Made by a program: the position numbers and the translations under genes. From Plasmopara viticola (taxonomy: Eukaryota; Oomycota; Peronosporomycetes; Peronosporales; Peronosporaceae), in NCBI GenBank assembly GCA_001695595.3, contig MBPM02000009.1, positions 1 through 64,000 of the forward strand: a stretch of 64,000 nucleotides of DNA. The letters are read 5' to 3'. Under the pieces are notes generated by a model. It saw only the letters and a program-made list of their open reading frames with translations. It ran no database searches and had not been told where the DNA came from. The first letter of the stretch is position 1; each line of letters begins with the position of its first letter. Of this stretch, positions 45,646-57,363 are shown in pieces.

Positions 45646-45925
45646 ACCGAACCGGTAATCGCAAACCCAACTTCTTATTTATAAAGAATATCATCAGCGT
45701 GGGCTTGCTCGTTTTCGTGATGCACTAATGCTACGACGATGCCGATCTTTCACTCCTTATAGAGCTGCTGATATGACCATAAAAAATTTGAAGTATACCG
45801 TTCGTACAAAGTGAAATTGATAGCTGACCCTTCCTTAAGCATCCACCAAGCCAGCAAGATTACACAAAGCGCTTAGAAACAAATTTAGCAAAATGAAATT
45901 TCCATTAAAATAGGGAGCAGAAATA

Positions 45926-45997
45926 GGGCCTTGCCGGAGATCGAATCCGGGACCTCTCGCACCCTAAGCGAGAATCATACCACTAGACCACAAGGCC
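45926..45997 (-). tRNA. tRNA-Pro(AGG) copy 134
   Basis: 5' flank A, unit 351 bp. Confidence 0.93.
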
Positions 45998-46276
45998 ACC
46001 GAACCGGTATCGCAAACCCAACTTCTTATTTATAAAGAATATCATCAGCGTGGGCTTGCTCGTTTTCGTGATGCACTAATGCTACGACGATGCCGATCTT
46101 TCACTCCTTATAGAGCTGCTGATATGACCATAAACAATTTGAAGTATACCGTTCGTACAAAGTGAAATTGATAGCTGACCCTTCCTTAAGCATCTACCAA
46201 GCCAGCAAGATTACACAAAGCGCTTAGAAACAAATTTAGCAAAATGAAATTTCCATTAAAATAGGGAGCAGAAATA

Positions 46277-46348
46277 GGGCCTTGCCGGAGATCGAATCCG
46301 GGACCTCTCGCACCCTAAGCGAGAATCATACCACTAGACCACAAGGCC
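46277..46348 (-). tRNA. tRNA-Pro(AGG) copy 135
   Basis: 5' flank B, unit 339 bp. Confidence 0.93.
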
Positions 46349-46615
46349 ACCGAACCGGTATATCGCAAACCCAACTTCTTATATAAACAATATCATCAGC
46401 GTGGGCTTGATCTTATTTCTGATCTGCTGATGCTACAACATGCCAATCTTTCACTCCTTACAGAGCTGCTGATGTGACCATGATAAAATTTGAAGTATAC
46501 CATTCGTCTAAAGTTAAATTGATAATTAACCCTTCCTTAAGCACCAGCCAAGCCAGCAAGATTGCACAGAAACAAAATTGCAGAATGATTTTCACTAAAA
46601 TAGGGAGCTGCAATA

Positions 46616-46687
46616 GGGCCTTGCCGGAGATCGAATCCGGGACCTCTCGCACCCTAAGCGAGAATCATACCACTAGACCACAAGGCC
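46616..46687 (-). tRNA. tRNA-Pro(AGG) copy 136
   Basis: 5' flank A, unit 354 bp. Confidence 0.93.
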
Positions 46688-46969
46688 ACCGAACCGGTAA
46701 ATCGCAAACCCAACTTCTTATTTATAAAGAATATCATCAGCGTGGGCTTGCTCGTTTTCGTGATGCACTAATGCTACGACGATGCCGATCTTTCACTCCT
46801 TATAGAGCTGCTGATATGACCATAAAACAATTTGAAGTATACCGTTCGTACAAAGTGAAATTGATAGCTGACCCTTCCTTAAGCATCTACCAAGCCAGCA
46901 AGATTACACAAAGCGCTTAGAAACAAATTTAGCAAAATGAAATTTCCATTAAAATAGGGAGCAGAAATA

Positions 46970-47041
46970 GGGCCTTGCCGGAGATCGAATCCGGGACCTC
47001 TCGCACCCTAAGCGAGAATCATACCACTAGACCACAAGGCC
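46970..47041 (-). tRNA. tRNA-Pro(AGG) copy 137
   Basis: 5' flank B, unit 340 bp. Confidence 0.93.
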
Positions 47042-47309
47042 ACCGAACCGGTATATCGCAAACCCAACTTCTTATATATAAACAATATCATCAGCGTGGG
47101 CTTGATCTTATTTCTGATCTGCTGATGCTACAACAGTGCCAATCTTTCACTCCTTACAGAGCTGCTGATGTGACCATGATAAAATTTGAACCATTCGTCT
47201 AAAGTTAAATTGATAATTAACCCTTCCTTAAGCACCAGCCAAGCCAGCAAGATTGCACAGAAACAAAAATTGCAGAATGACATTTTCACTAAAATAGGGA
47301 GCTGCAATA

Positions 47310-47381
47310 GGGCCTTGCCGGAGATCGAATCCGGGACCTCTCGCACCCTAAGCGAGAATCATACCACTAGACCACAAGGCC
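47310..47381 (-). tRNA. tRNA-Pro(AGG) copy 138
   Basis: 5' flank A body with class B TATA region, unit 354 bp. Confidence 0.93.
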
Positions 47382-47663
47382 ACCGAACCGGTAAATCGCA
47401 AACCCAACTTCTTATATATAAACAATATCATCAGCGTGGGCTTGCTCGTTTTCGTGATGCACTAATGCTACGACGATGCCGATCTTTCACTCCTTATAGA
47501 GCTGCTGATATGACCATAAAACAATTTGAAGTATACCGTTCGTACAAAGTGAAATTGATAGCTGACCCTTCCTTAAGCATCTACCAAGCCAGCAAGATTA
47601 CACAAAGCGCTTAGAAACAAATTTAGCAAAATGAAATTTCCATTAAAATAGGGAGCAGAAATA

Positions 47664-47735
47664 GGGCCTTGCCGGAGATCGAATCCGGGACCTCTCGCAC
47701 CCTAAGCGAGAATCATACCACTAGACCACAAGGCC
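47664..47735 (-). tRNA. tRNA-Pro(AGG) copy 139
   Basis: 5' flank A with a class B tract at about 47889-47940, unit 351 bp. Confidence 0.93.
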
Positions 47736-48014
47736 ACCGAACCGGTATCGCAAACCCAACTTCTTATTTATAAAGAATATCATCAGCGTGGGCTTGCTCG
47801 TTTTCGTGATGCACTAATGCAACGACGATGCCGATCTTTCACTCCTTATAGAGCTGCTGATATGACCATAAAAAATTTGAAGTATACCATTCGTCTAAAG
47901 TTAAATTGATAATTAACCCTTCCTTAAGCACCAGCCAAGCCAGCAAGATTACACAAAGCGCTTAGAAACAAATTTAGCAAAATGAAATTTCCATTAAAAT
48001 AGGGAGCAGAAATA

Positions 48015-48086
48015 GGGCCTTGCCGGAGATCGAATCCGGGACCTCTCGCACCCTAAGCGAGAATCATACCACTAGACCACAAGGCC
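48015..48086 (-). tRNA. tRNA-Pro(AGG) copy 140
   Basis: 5' flank A, unit 354 bp. Confidence 0.93.
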
Positions 48087-48368
48087 ACCGAACCGGTATA
48101 TCGCAAACCCAACTTCTTATTTATAAAGAATATCATCAGCGTGGGCTTGCTCGTTTTCGTGATGCACTAATGCTACGACGATGCCGATCTTTCACTCCTT
48201 ATAGAGCTGCTGATATGACCATAAAACAATTTGAAGTATACCGTTCGTACAAAGTGAAATTGATAGCTGACCCTTCCTTAAGCATCTACCAAGCCAGCAA
48301 GATTACACAAAGCGCTCAGAAACAAATTTAGCAAAATAAAATTTCCATTAAAATAGGGAGCAGCAATA

Positions 48369-48440
48369 GGGCCTTGCCGGAGATCGAATCCGGGACCTCT
48401 CGCACCCTAAGCGAGAATCATACCACTAGACCACAAGGCC
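48369..48440 (-). tRNA. tRNA-Pro(AGG) copy 141
   Basis: 5' flank C, unit 345 bp. Confidence 0.93.
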
Positions 48441-48713
48441 ACCGAACCGGTATATCGCAAACCCAACTTCTTATTTATAAATAATATCATTAGCGTAAGC
48501 TTGATCTTATTGGTGATCTGCTGATGCTAATATAATGGCGATCTTTCACTCCTTACAGAGCTGCTGATATGACCATAATAAAGTTTGAAGTATACCGTTC
48601 GTCTAAAATGAAATTGATAGTTGACCCTTCCTTAAGCACCAGCCAAGCCAGCAAGATTGCACAGAAACAAAATTCGCAAAACGAAATCTCCACTATTACA
48701 GGGAGCAGCAACA

Positions 48714-48785
48714 GGGCCTTGCCGGAGATCGAATCCGGGACCTCTCGCACCCTAAGCGAGAATCATACCACTAGACCACAAGGCC
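48714..48785 (-). tRNA. tRNA-Pro(AGG) copy 142, no T4 terminator
   Basis: Gene intact. Trailer 'ctattacagggagcagcaac' has no run of four A on the plus strand, so the usual stop is missing. Leader 'atcaaaccgg' differs from the array. 5' flank C, unit 331 bp. Confidence 0.88.
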
Positions 48786-49044
48786 ATCAAACCGGTATAT
48801 CGCAAACCCAACTTCTTATTTATAAATAATATCATTAGCGTAAGCTTGATCTTATTGGTGATCTGCTGATGCTAAAACAATGCCGATCTTTCACTCCTTA
48901 CAGAGCTGCTGATATGACCAGTATAAAGTTTGAAGAATACCGTTCGTCTAAAGTGAAATTGATAATTAACTCTTCCTTAAGCACCAGCCAAGCCAGCAAG
49001 ATTGCACAGAAACGAAATTTAAAAAACGAAATTGGGAGCAGCAA

Positions 49045-49111
49045 TTGCGGGAGATCGAATCCGGGACCTCTCGCACCCTAAGCGAGAATCATACCACTAG
49101 ACCACAAGGCC
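49045..49111 (-). pseudogene. tRNA-Pro copy 143, 3' acceptor strand lost
   Basis: 'gcaattgcgggag' replaces 'gcaatagggccttgccggag', so most of the 3' acceptor strand and the discriminator are gone. The T4 is also gone. TATA box present, but the next gene begins only 45 bp upstream. Confidence 0.85.
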
Positions 49112-49155
49112 AGAACCGGTATATCGCAAACCCAACTTCTTATTTATAAACAATA

Positions 49156-49227
49156 GGGCCTTGCCGGAGATCGAATCCGGGACCTCTCGCACCCTAAGCG
49201 AGAATCATACCACTAGACCACAAGGCC
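49156..49227 (-). tRNA. tRNA-Pro(AGG) copy 144, abutting copy 143
   Basis: Gene intact. Its trailer and spacer are deleted: transcription would run from the discriminator into the TATA region of copy 143 with only TTT on the way. 5' flank C/B hybrid, unit 345 bp. Confidence 0.9.
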
Positions 49228-49500
49228 ACCGAACCGGTATATCGCAAACCCAACTTCTTATTTATAAACAATATCATTAGCGTGGGCTTGATCTTATATG
49301 TGATCTGCTGATGCTAAAACAATGCCGATCTTTCACTCCTTACAGAGCTGCTGATGTGACCATGATAAAATTTGAAGTATACCATTCGTCTAAAGTTAAA
49401 TTGATAATTAACCCTTCCTTAAGCACCAGCCAAGCCAGCAAGATTGCACAGAAACAAAAATTGCAGAATGACATTTTCACTAAAATAGGGAGCTGCAATA

Positions 49501-49572
49501 GGGCCTTGCCGGAGATCGAATCCGGGACCTCTCGCACCCTAAGCGAGAATCATACCACTAGACCACAAGGCC
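49501..49572 (-). tRNA. tRNA-Pro(AGG) copy 145
   Basis: 5' flank B near the gene, C further out, unit 343 bp. Confidence 0.93.
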
Positions 49573-49843
49573 ACCGAACCGGTATATCGCAAACCCAACT
49601 TCTTATATAAACAATATCATCAGCGTGGGCTTGATCTTATTTCTGATCTGCTGATGCTACAACAATGCCGATCTTTCACTCCTTACAGAGCTGCTGATAT
49701 GACCATAATAAAGTTTGAAGTATACCGTTCGTCTAAAATGAAATTGATAGTTGACCCTTCCTTAAGCACCAGCCAAGCCAGCACGATTGCACAGAAACAA
49801 AATTCGCAAAACGAAATCTCCACTATTACAGGGAGCAGCAACA

Positions 49844-49915
49844 GGGCCTTGCCGGAGATCGAATCCGGGACCTCTCGCACCCTAAGCGAGAATCATACCA
49901 CTAGACCACAAGGCC
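49844..49915 (-). tRNA. tRNA-Pro(AGG) copy 146, no T4 terminator
   Basis: Same terminator-less trailer as copy 142. 5' flank C, unit 345 bp. Confidence 0.88.
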
Positions 49916-50188
49916 ACCGAACCGGTATATCGCAAACCCAACTTCTTATTTATAAACAATATCATTAGCGTGGGCTTGATCTTATTTGTGATCTGCTGAT
50001 GCTACAACAATGCCAATCTTTCACTCCTTACAGAGCTGCTGATATGACCATAATAAAGTTTGAAGTATACCGTTCGTCTAAAGTGAAATTGATAATTAAC
50101 CCTTCCTTAAGCACCAGCCAAGCCAGCAAGATTGCACAGAAACAAAAATTGCAGAATGACATTTTCACTAAAATAGGGAGCAGCAATA

Positions 50189-50260
50189 GGGCCTTGCCGG
50201 AGATCGAATCCGGGACCTCTCGCACCCTAAGCGAGAATCATACCACTAGACCACAAGGCC
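50189..50260 (-). tRNA. tRNA-Pro(AGG) copy 147
   Basis: 5' flank C, unit 342 bp. Confidence 0.93.
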
Positions 50261-50530
50261 ACCGAACCGGTATATCGCAAACCCAACTTCTTATTTATAA
50301 ACAATATCATTAGCGTGGGCTTGATCTTATTTCTGATCTGCTGATGCTACAACAATGCCGATCTTTCACTCCTTACAGAGCTGCTGATATGACCATGAAA
50401 CAATTAGAAGTATACCGTTCGTCTAAAGTGAAATTGATAATTAACCCTTCCTTAAGCACCAGCCAAGCCAGCAAGATTGCACAGAAACGAAATTTGCAAA
50501 TGAATTTCACTAAAATAGGGAGCTGCAATA

Positions 50531-50602
50531 GGGCCTTGCCGGAGATCGAATCCGGGACCTCTCGCACCCTAAGCGAGAATCATACCACTAGACCACAAGG
50601 CC
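50531..50602 (-). tRNA. tRNA-Pro(AGG) copy 148
   Basis: 5' flank A, unit 349 bp. Confidence 0.93.
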
Positions 50603-50879
50603 ACCGAACCGGTATATCGCAAACCCAACTTCTTATTTATAAAGAATATGTCATCAGCGTGGGCTTGCTCATTTTCGTGATGCACTAATGCTACGACGAT
50701 GCCGATCTTTCACTCCTTATAGAGCTGCTGATATGACCATAAACAATTTGAAGTATACCGTTCGTACAAAGTGAAATTGATAGCTGACCCTTCCTTAAGC
50801 ACTACCAAGCCAGCAAGATTACACAAAGCGCAGAAACAAATTGCAAATGAAATTTCCATTAAAATAGGGAGCAGAAATA

Positions 50880-50951
50880 GGGCCTTGCCGGAGATCGAAT
50901 CCGGGACCTCTCGCACCCTAAGCGAGAATCATACCACTAGACCACAAGGCC
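50880..50951 (-). tRNA. tRNA-Pro(AGG) copy 149
   Basis: 5' flank B, unit 343 bp. Confidence 0.93.
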
Positions 50952-51222
50952 ACCGAACCGGTATATCGCAAACCCAACTTCTTATATATAAACAATATCA
51001 TCAGCGTGGGCTTGATCTTATTTCTGATCTGCTGATGCTACAACAATGCCAATCTTTCACTCCTTACAGAGCTGCTGATGTGACCATGATAAAATTTGAA
51101 GTATACCATTCGTCTAAAGTTAAATTGATAATTAACCCTTCCTTAAGCACCAGCCAAGCCAGCAAGATTGCACAGAAACAAAAATTGCAAATGAATTTTC
51201 ACTAAAATAGGGAGCTGCAATA

Positions 51223-51294
51223 GGGCCTTGCCGGAGATCGAATCCGGGACCTCTCGCACCCTAAGCGAGAATCATACCACTAGACCACAAGGCC
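51223..51294 (-). tRNA. tRNA-Pro(AGG) copy 150
   Basis: 5' flank A/B hybrid, unit 339 bp. Confidence 0.93.
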
Positions 51295-51561
51295 ACCGAA
51301 CCGGATATCGCAAACCCAACTTCTTATTATAAACAATATCATCAGCGTGGGCTTGCTCTTTTTCTGATGCTGCTATGCTACAACGATGCCAATCTTTCAC
51401 TCCTTACAGAGCTGCTGATATGACCATAAAAATTTGAAGTATACCATTCGTCTAAAGTTAAATTGATAGCTGACCCTTCCTTAAGCACCAGCCAAGCCAG
51501 CAAGATTGCACAGAAACTTAAAATTGCAGAATGAATTTTCATAAAATAGGGAGCTGCAATA

Positions 51562-51633
51562 GGGCCTTGCCGGAGATCGAATCCGGGACCTCTCGCACCC
51601 TAAGCGAGAATCATACCACTAGACCACAAGGCC
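51562..51633 (-). tRNA. tRNA-Pro(AGG) copy 151
   Basis: 5' flank B/C hybrid, unit 345 bp. Confidence 0.93.
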
Positions 51634-51906
51634 ACCGAACCGGTAATCGCAAACCCAACTTCTTAGATATAAACAATATCATCAGCGTGGGCTTGATCTT
51701 ATTTCTGATCTGCTGATGCTACAACAATGCCGACCATTCACTCCTTACAGAGCTGCTGATATGACCATAATAAAATTTGAAGTATACCGTTCGTCTAAAG
51801 TTAAATTGATAATTAGCCCTTCCATTAGCACCAGCCAAGCCAGCAAGATTGCACAGAAACTTAAAAATTGCAAAATGAATTTTCACTAAAATAGGGAGCT
51901 GCAATA

Positions 51907-51978
51907 GGGCCTTGCCGGAGATCGAATCCGGGACCTCTCGCACCCTAAGCGAGAATCATACCACTAGACCACAAGGCC
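51907..51978 (-). tRNA. tRNA-Pro(AGG) copy 152
   Basis: 5' flank B, unit 345 bp. Confidence 0.93.
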
Positions 51979-52251
51979 ACCGAACCGGTATATCGCAAAC
52001 CCAACTTCTTATATATAAACAATATCATCAGCGTGGGCTTGATCTTATTTCTGATCTGCTGATGCTACAACAATGCCAATCTTTCACTCCTTACAGAGCT
52101 GCTGATGTGACCATGATAAAATTTGAAGTATACCATTCGTCTAAAGTTAAATTGATAATTAACCCTTCCTTAAGCACCAGCCAAGCCAGCAAGATTGCAC
52201 AGAAACAAAAATTGCAGAATGACATTTTCACTAAAATAGGGAGCTGCAATA

Positions 52252-52323
52252 GGGCCTTGCCGGAGATCGAATCCGGGACCTCTCGCACCCTAAGCGAGAA
52301 TCATACCACTAGACCACCAGGTC
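52252..52323 (-). pseudogene. tRNA-Pro copy 153, two acceptor mismatches
   Basis: Substitutions at 52318 and 52322 change the 5' acceptor strand to GACCTGG, which mispairs at positions 2 and 6 with the unchanged CAAGGCC. All other arms are intact. It may still be transcribed. 5' flank A, unit 354 bp. Confidence 0.65.
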
Positions 52324-52605
52324 ACCGAACCGGTAAATCGCAAACCCAACTTCTTATTTATAAAGAATATCATCAGCGTGGGCTTGCTCGTTTTCGTGAT
52401 GCACTAATGCAACGACGATGCCGATCTTTCACTCCCTACAGAGCTGCTGATATGACCATGAAACAATTAGAAGTATACCGTTCGTACAAAGTGAAATTGA
52501 TAGCTGACCCTTCCTTAAGCATCTACCAAGCCAGCAAGATTACACAAAGCGCTTAGAAACAAATTTAGCAAAATGAAATTTCCATTAAAATAGGGAGCAG
52601 AAATA

Positions 52606-52677
52606 GGGCCTTGCCGGAGATCGAATCCGGGACCTCTCGCACCCTAAGCGAGAATCATACCACTAGACCACAAGGCC
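52606..52677 (-). tRNA. tRNA-Pro(AGG) copy 154
   Basis: 5' flank B, unit 341 bp. Confidence 0.93.
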
Positions 52678-52946
52678 ACCGAACCGGTAATCGCAAACCC
52701 AACTTCTTATTATAAACAATATCATCAGCGTGGGTTGATCTTATTTCTGATCTGCTGATGCTACAACATGCCAATCTTTCACTCCTTACAGAGCTGCTGA
52801 TGTGACCATGATAAAATTTGAAGTATACCATTCGTCTAAAGTTAAATTGATAATTAACCCTTCCTTAAGCACCAGCCAAGCCAGCAAGATTGCACAGAAA
52901 CAAAAATTGCAAAATGAAATTTTCACTAAAATAGGGAGCTGCAATA

Positions 52947-53018
52947 GGGCCTTGCCGGAGATCGAATCCGGGACCTCTCGCACCCTAAGCGAGAATCATA
53001 CCACTAGACCACAAGGCC
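52947..53018 (-). tRNA. tRNA-Pro(AGG) copy 155
   Basis: 5' flank B/C hybrid, unit 338 bp. Confidence 0.93.
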
Positions 53019-53284
53019 ACCGAACCGGTAATCGCAAACCCAACTTCTTATATAAACAATATCATCAGCGTGGGCTTGATCTTTTTCTGATCTGCTGATG
53101 CTACAACAATGCCGATCTTTCACTCCTTACAGAGCTGCTGATATGACCATAATAAAATTTGAAGTATACCGTTCGTCTAAAGTTAAATTGATAATTAACC
53201 CTTCCGTAAGCACCAGCCAAGCCAGCAAGATGGCACAGAAACAAAATTGCAAATGAATTTTCACTAAAATAGGGAGCTGCAATA

Positions 53285-53356
53285 GGGCCTTGCCGGAGAT
53301 CGAATCCGGGACCTCTCGCACCCTAAGCGAGAATCATACCACTAGACCACAAGGCC
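53285..53356 (-). tRNA. tRNA-Pro(AGG) copy 156
   Basis: 5' flank B, unit 344 bp. Confidence 0.93.
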
Positions 53357-53628
53357 ACCGAACCGGTATATCGCAAACCCAACTTCTTATATATAAACAA
53401 TATCATCAGCGTGGGCTTGATCTTATTTCTGATCTGCTGATGCTACAACAGTGCCAATCTTTCACTCCTTACAGAGCTGCTGATGTGACCATGATAAAAT
53501 TTGAAGTATACCATTCGTCTAAAGTTAAATTGATAATTAACCCTTCCTTAAGCACCAGCCAAGCCAGCAAGATTGCACAGAAACAAAAATTGCAAATGAC
53601 ATTTTCACTAAAATAGGGAGCTGCAATA

Positions 53629-53700
53629 GGGCCTTGCCGGAGATCGAATCCGGGACCTCTCGCACCCTAAGCGAGAATCATACCACTAGACCACAAGGCC
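53629..53700 (-). tRNA. tRNA-Pro(AGG) copy 157
   Basis: 5' flank A/B hybrid, unit 337 bp. Confidence 0.93.
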
Positions 53701-53965
53701 ACCGAACCGGTAATCGCAAACCCAACTTCTTATTTATAAAGAATATCATCAGCGTGGGCTTGCTCTTTTCTGATCTGCTGATGCTACGACGATGCCAATC
53801 TTTCACTCCTTAAGAGCTGCTGATGACCATGATAAAATTTGAAGTATACCGTTCGTACAAAGTTGAAATTGATAGCTGACCCTTCCTTAAGCACCACCAA
53901 GCCAGCAAGATTACACAAAGAAACAAATTGCAAATGAAATTTCATTAAAATAGGGAGCTGCAATA

Positions 53966-54037
53966 GGGCCTTGCCGGAGATCGAATCCGGGACCTCTCGC
54001 ACCCTAAGCGAGAATCATACCACTAGACCACAAGGCC
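53966..54037 (-). tRNA. tRNA-Pro(AGG) copy 158
   Basis: 5' flank B, unit 340 bp. Confidence 0.93.
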
Positions 54038-54305
54038 ACCGAACCGGTATATCGCAAACCCAACTTCTTATATAAACAATATCATCAGCGTGGGCTTGAT
54101 CTTATTTCTGATCTGCTGATGCTACAACAGTGCCAATCTTTCACTCCTTACAGAGCTGCTGATGTGACCATGATAAAATTTGAAGTATACCATTCGTCTA
54201 AAGTTAAATTGATAATTAACCCTTCCTTAAGCATCCACCAAGCCAGCAAGATTGCACAGAAACAAAAATTGCAAATGAATTTCACTAAAATAGGGAGCTG
54301 CAATA

Positions 54306-54377
54306 GGGCCTTGCCGGAGATCGAATCCGGGACCTCTCGCACCCTAAGCGAGAATCATACCACTAGACCACAAGGCC
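54306..54377 (-). tRNA. tRNA-Pro(AGG) copy 159
   Basis: 5' flank A, unit 352 bp. Confidence 0.93.
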
Positions 54378-54657
54378 ACCGAACCGGTAAATCGCAAACC
54401 CAACTTCTTATTTATAAACAATATCATCAGCGTGGGCTTGCTCGTTTTGGATGCACTAATGCTACGACGATGCCGATCTTTCACTCCTTATAGAGCTGCT
54501 GATATGACCATAAAACAATTTGAAGTATACCGTTCGTACAAAGTGAAATTGATAGCTGACCCTTCCTTAAGCATCTACCAAGCCAGCAAGATTACACAAA
54601 GCGCTTAGAAACAAATTTAGCAAAATGAAATTTCCATTAAAATAGGGAGCAGAAATA

Positions 54658-54729
54658 GGGCCTTGCCGGAGATCGAATCCGGGACCTCTCGCACCCTAAG
54701 CGAGAATCATACCACTAGACCACAAGGCC
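54658..54729 (-). tRNA. tRNA-Pro(AGG) copy 160
   Basis: 5' flank B with a deletion at 'gataatatacc' (also near 59634), unit 334 bp. Confidence 0.93.
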
Positions 54730-54991
54730 ACCGAACCGGTATATCGCAAACCCAACTTCTTATATATAAACAATATCATCAACTTGGGCTTGATCTTTTT
54801 TCTGATCTGCTGATGCTACAACAATGCCAATCTTTCACTCCTTACAGAGCTGCTGATGTGACCATGATAATATACCATTCGTCTAAAGTTAAATTGATAA
54901 TTTACCCTTCCTTAAGCACCAGCCAAGCCAGCAAGATTGCACAGAAACAAAAATTGCAAATGAATTTTCACTAAAATAGGGAGCTGCAATA

Positions 54992-55063
54992 GGGCCTTGC
55001 CGGAGATCGAATCCGGGACCTCTCGCACCCTAAGCGAGAATCATACCACTAGACCACAAGGCC
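54992..55063 (-). tRNA. tRNA-Pro(AGG) copy 161
   Basis: 5' flank a shortened A, unit 339 bp. Confidence 0.93.
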
Positions 55064-55330
55064 ACCGAACCGGTATATCGCAAACCCAACTTCTTATTTA
55101 TAAAGAATATCATCAGCGTGGCTTGCTCTTTTCTGATGCTGATGCTACGACGATGCCGATCTTTCACTCCTTAAGAGCTGCTGATATGACCATAAAAATT
55201 TGAAGTATACCGTTCGTACAAAGTTAAATTGAATTGACCCTTCCTTAAGCATCTACCAAGCCAGCAAGATTACACAAAGCGCAGAAACAAATTGCAAATG
55301 AAATTTCCATTAAAATAGGGAGCAGAAATA

Positions 55331-55402
55331 GGGCCTTGCCGGAGATCGAATCCGGGACCTCTCGCACCCTAAGCGAGAATCATACCACTAGACCACAAGG
55401 CC
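55331..55402 (-). tRNA. tRNA-Pro(AGG) copy 162
   Basis: 5' flank B, unit 345 bp. Confidence 0.93.
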
Positions 55403-55675
55403 ACCGAACCGGTATATCGCAAACCCAACTTCTTAGATATAAACAATATCATCAGCGTGGGCTTGATCTTATTTCTGATCTGCTGATGCTACAACAATGC
55501 CAATCTTTCACTCCTTACAGAGCTGCTGATGTGACCATGATAAAATTTGAAGTATACCATTCGTCTAAAGTTAAATTGATAATTAACCCTTCCTTAAGCA
55601 CCAGCCAAGCCAGCAAGATTGCACAGAAACAAAAATTGCAGAATGACATTTTCACTAAAATAGGGAGCTGCAATA

Positions 55676-55746
55676 GGGCCTTGCCGGAGTCGAATCCGGG
55701 ACCTCTCGCACCCTAAGCGAGAATCATACCACTAGACCACAAGGCC
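55676..55746 (-). tRNA. tRNA-Pro(AGG) copy 163, 6-nt T loop
   Basis: One base lost at 'ggagtcgaatcc' leaves TTCGAC as the T loop. This probably weakens the D-loop/T-loop contact and the B box. 5' flank B, unit 330 bp. Confidence 0.75.
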
Positions 55747-56005
55747 ACCGAACCGGTAATCGCAAACCCAACTTCTTAATATAAACAATATCATCAGCGT
55801 GGGCTTGATCTTTTTCTGATCTGCTGATGCTACAACAATGCCAATCTTTCACTCCTTACAGAGCTGCTGATGTACCATGAAGTATACCATTCGTCTAAAG
55901 TTAAATTGATAATTTACCCTCTCTTAAGCACCAGCCAAGCCAGCAAGATTGCACAGAAACAAAAATAGCAGAATGACATTTTCACTAAAATAGGGAGCTG
56001 CAATA

Positions 56006-56077
56006 GGGCCTTGCCGGAGATCGAATCCGGGACCTCTCGCACCCTAAGCGAGAATCATACCACTAGACCACAAGGCC
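56006..56077 (-). tRNA. tRNA-Pro(AGG) copy 164
   Basis: 5' flank B, unit 348 bp. Confidence 0.93.
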
Positions 56078-56353
56078 ACCGAACCGGTATATCGCAAACC
56101 CAACTTCTTATATAAACAATATCATCAGCGTGGCGTGCTCTTGATCTTTTTCTGATCTGCTGATGCTACAACAGATGCCAATCTTTCACTCCTTACAGAG
56201 CTGCTGACGTGACCATGATAAAATTTGAAGTATACCATTCGTCTAAAGTTAAATTGATAATTAACCCTTCCTTAAGCACCAGCCAAGCCAGCAAGATTGC
56301 ACAGAAACAAAAATTGCACAATGACATTTTCACTAAAATAGGGAGCTGCAATA

Positions 56354-56425
56354 GGGCCTTGCCGGAGATCGAATCCGGGACCTCTCGCACCCTAAGCGAG
56401 AATCATACCACTAGACCACAAGGCC
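56354..56425 (-). tRNA. tRNA-Pro(AGG) copy 165
   Basis: 5' flank B, unit 346 bp; 'atcatcatcagcg' has one extra trinucleotide. Confidence 0.93.
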
Positions 56426-56699
56426 ACCGAACCGGTAATCGCAAACCCAACTTCTTATATATAAAAAAATATCATCATCAGCGTGGGCTTGATCTTTTTC
56501 TGATCTGCTGATGCTACAACGATGCCAATCTTTCACTCCTTACAGAGCTGCTGATATGACCATGAAAAATTTGAAGTATACCATTCGTCTAAAGTTAAAT
56601 TGATAATTAACCCTTCCTTAAGCACCAGCCAAGCCAGCAAGATTGCACAGAAACAAAAATTGCAGAATGAAATTTCCATTAAAATAGGGAGCAGAAATA

Positions 56700-56771
56700 G
56701 GGCCTTGCCGGAGATCGAATCCGGGACCTCTCGCACCCTAAGCGAGAATCATACCACTAGACCACAAGGCC
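56700..56771 (-). tRNA. tRNA-Pro(AGG) copy 166
   Basis: 5' flank A/B hybrid, unit 334 bp. Confidence 0.93.
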
Positions 56772-57033
56772 ACCGAACCGGTAAATCGCAAACCCAACTT
56801 CTTATTTATAAACAATATCATCAGCGTGGGCTTGATCGTTTTGATGCTAATGCTACAACGATGCCAATCTTTCACTCCTTACAGAGCTGCTGATATGACC
56901 ATAAAAATTTGAAGTATACCGTTCGTCTAAAGTAAATTGATATTGACCCTTCCTTAAGCATCACCAAGCCAGCAAGATTGCACAAAGAAAACAAATTGCA
57001 AATGAAATTTCATTAAAATAGGGAGCAGAAATA

Positions 57034-57105
57034 GGGCCTTGCCGGAGATCGAATCCGGGACCTCTCGCACCCTAAGCGAGAATCATACCACTAGACCACA
57101 AGGCC
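57034..57105 (-). tRNA. tRNA-Pro(AGG) copy 167
   Basis: 5' flank A/C hybrid with several losses, unit 330 bp. Confidence 0.93.
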
Positions 57106-57363
57106 ACCGAACCGGTATCGCAAACCCAACTTCTTATATAAACAATATCATCAGCGTGGGCTTGCTTTTTCTGATGCTGATGCTACAACAATGCCGATCT
57201 TTCACTCCTTATAGAGCTGCTGATATGACCATAATTTGAAGTATACCGTTCGTCTAAAGTAAATTGATAATTGACCCTTCCTTAAGCACCAGCCAAGCCA
57301 GCAAGATTGCACAAAACAAAAATTTGCAAAATGAATTTTCCATTAAAATAGGGAGCAGAAATA

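Larger units (their letters stand above)
48441..50530 (-). repeat. Block enriched in class C spacers
   Basis: Spacers here carry markers absent from classes A and B: 'atcattagcgt' beside the TATA region, 'gaccataataaagtttg', and in some units 'cgaaatctccactattaca' where the T4 terminator should be. Class C resembles B in its 'gcttgatc' region and A in 'ccgttcgt', so it may be an older lineage or a recombinant. Similar class C units occur at about 41173-41439 and 43957-44567. Confidence 0.7.
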
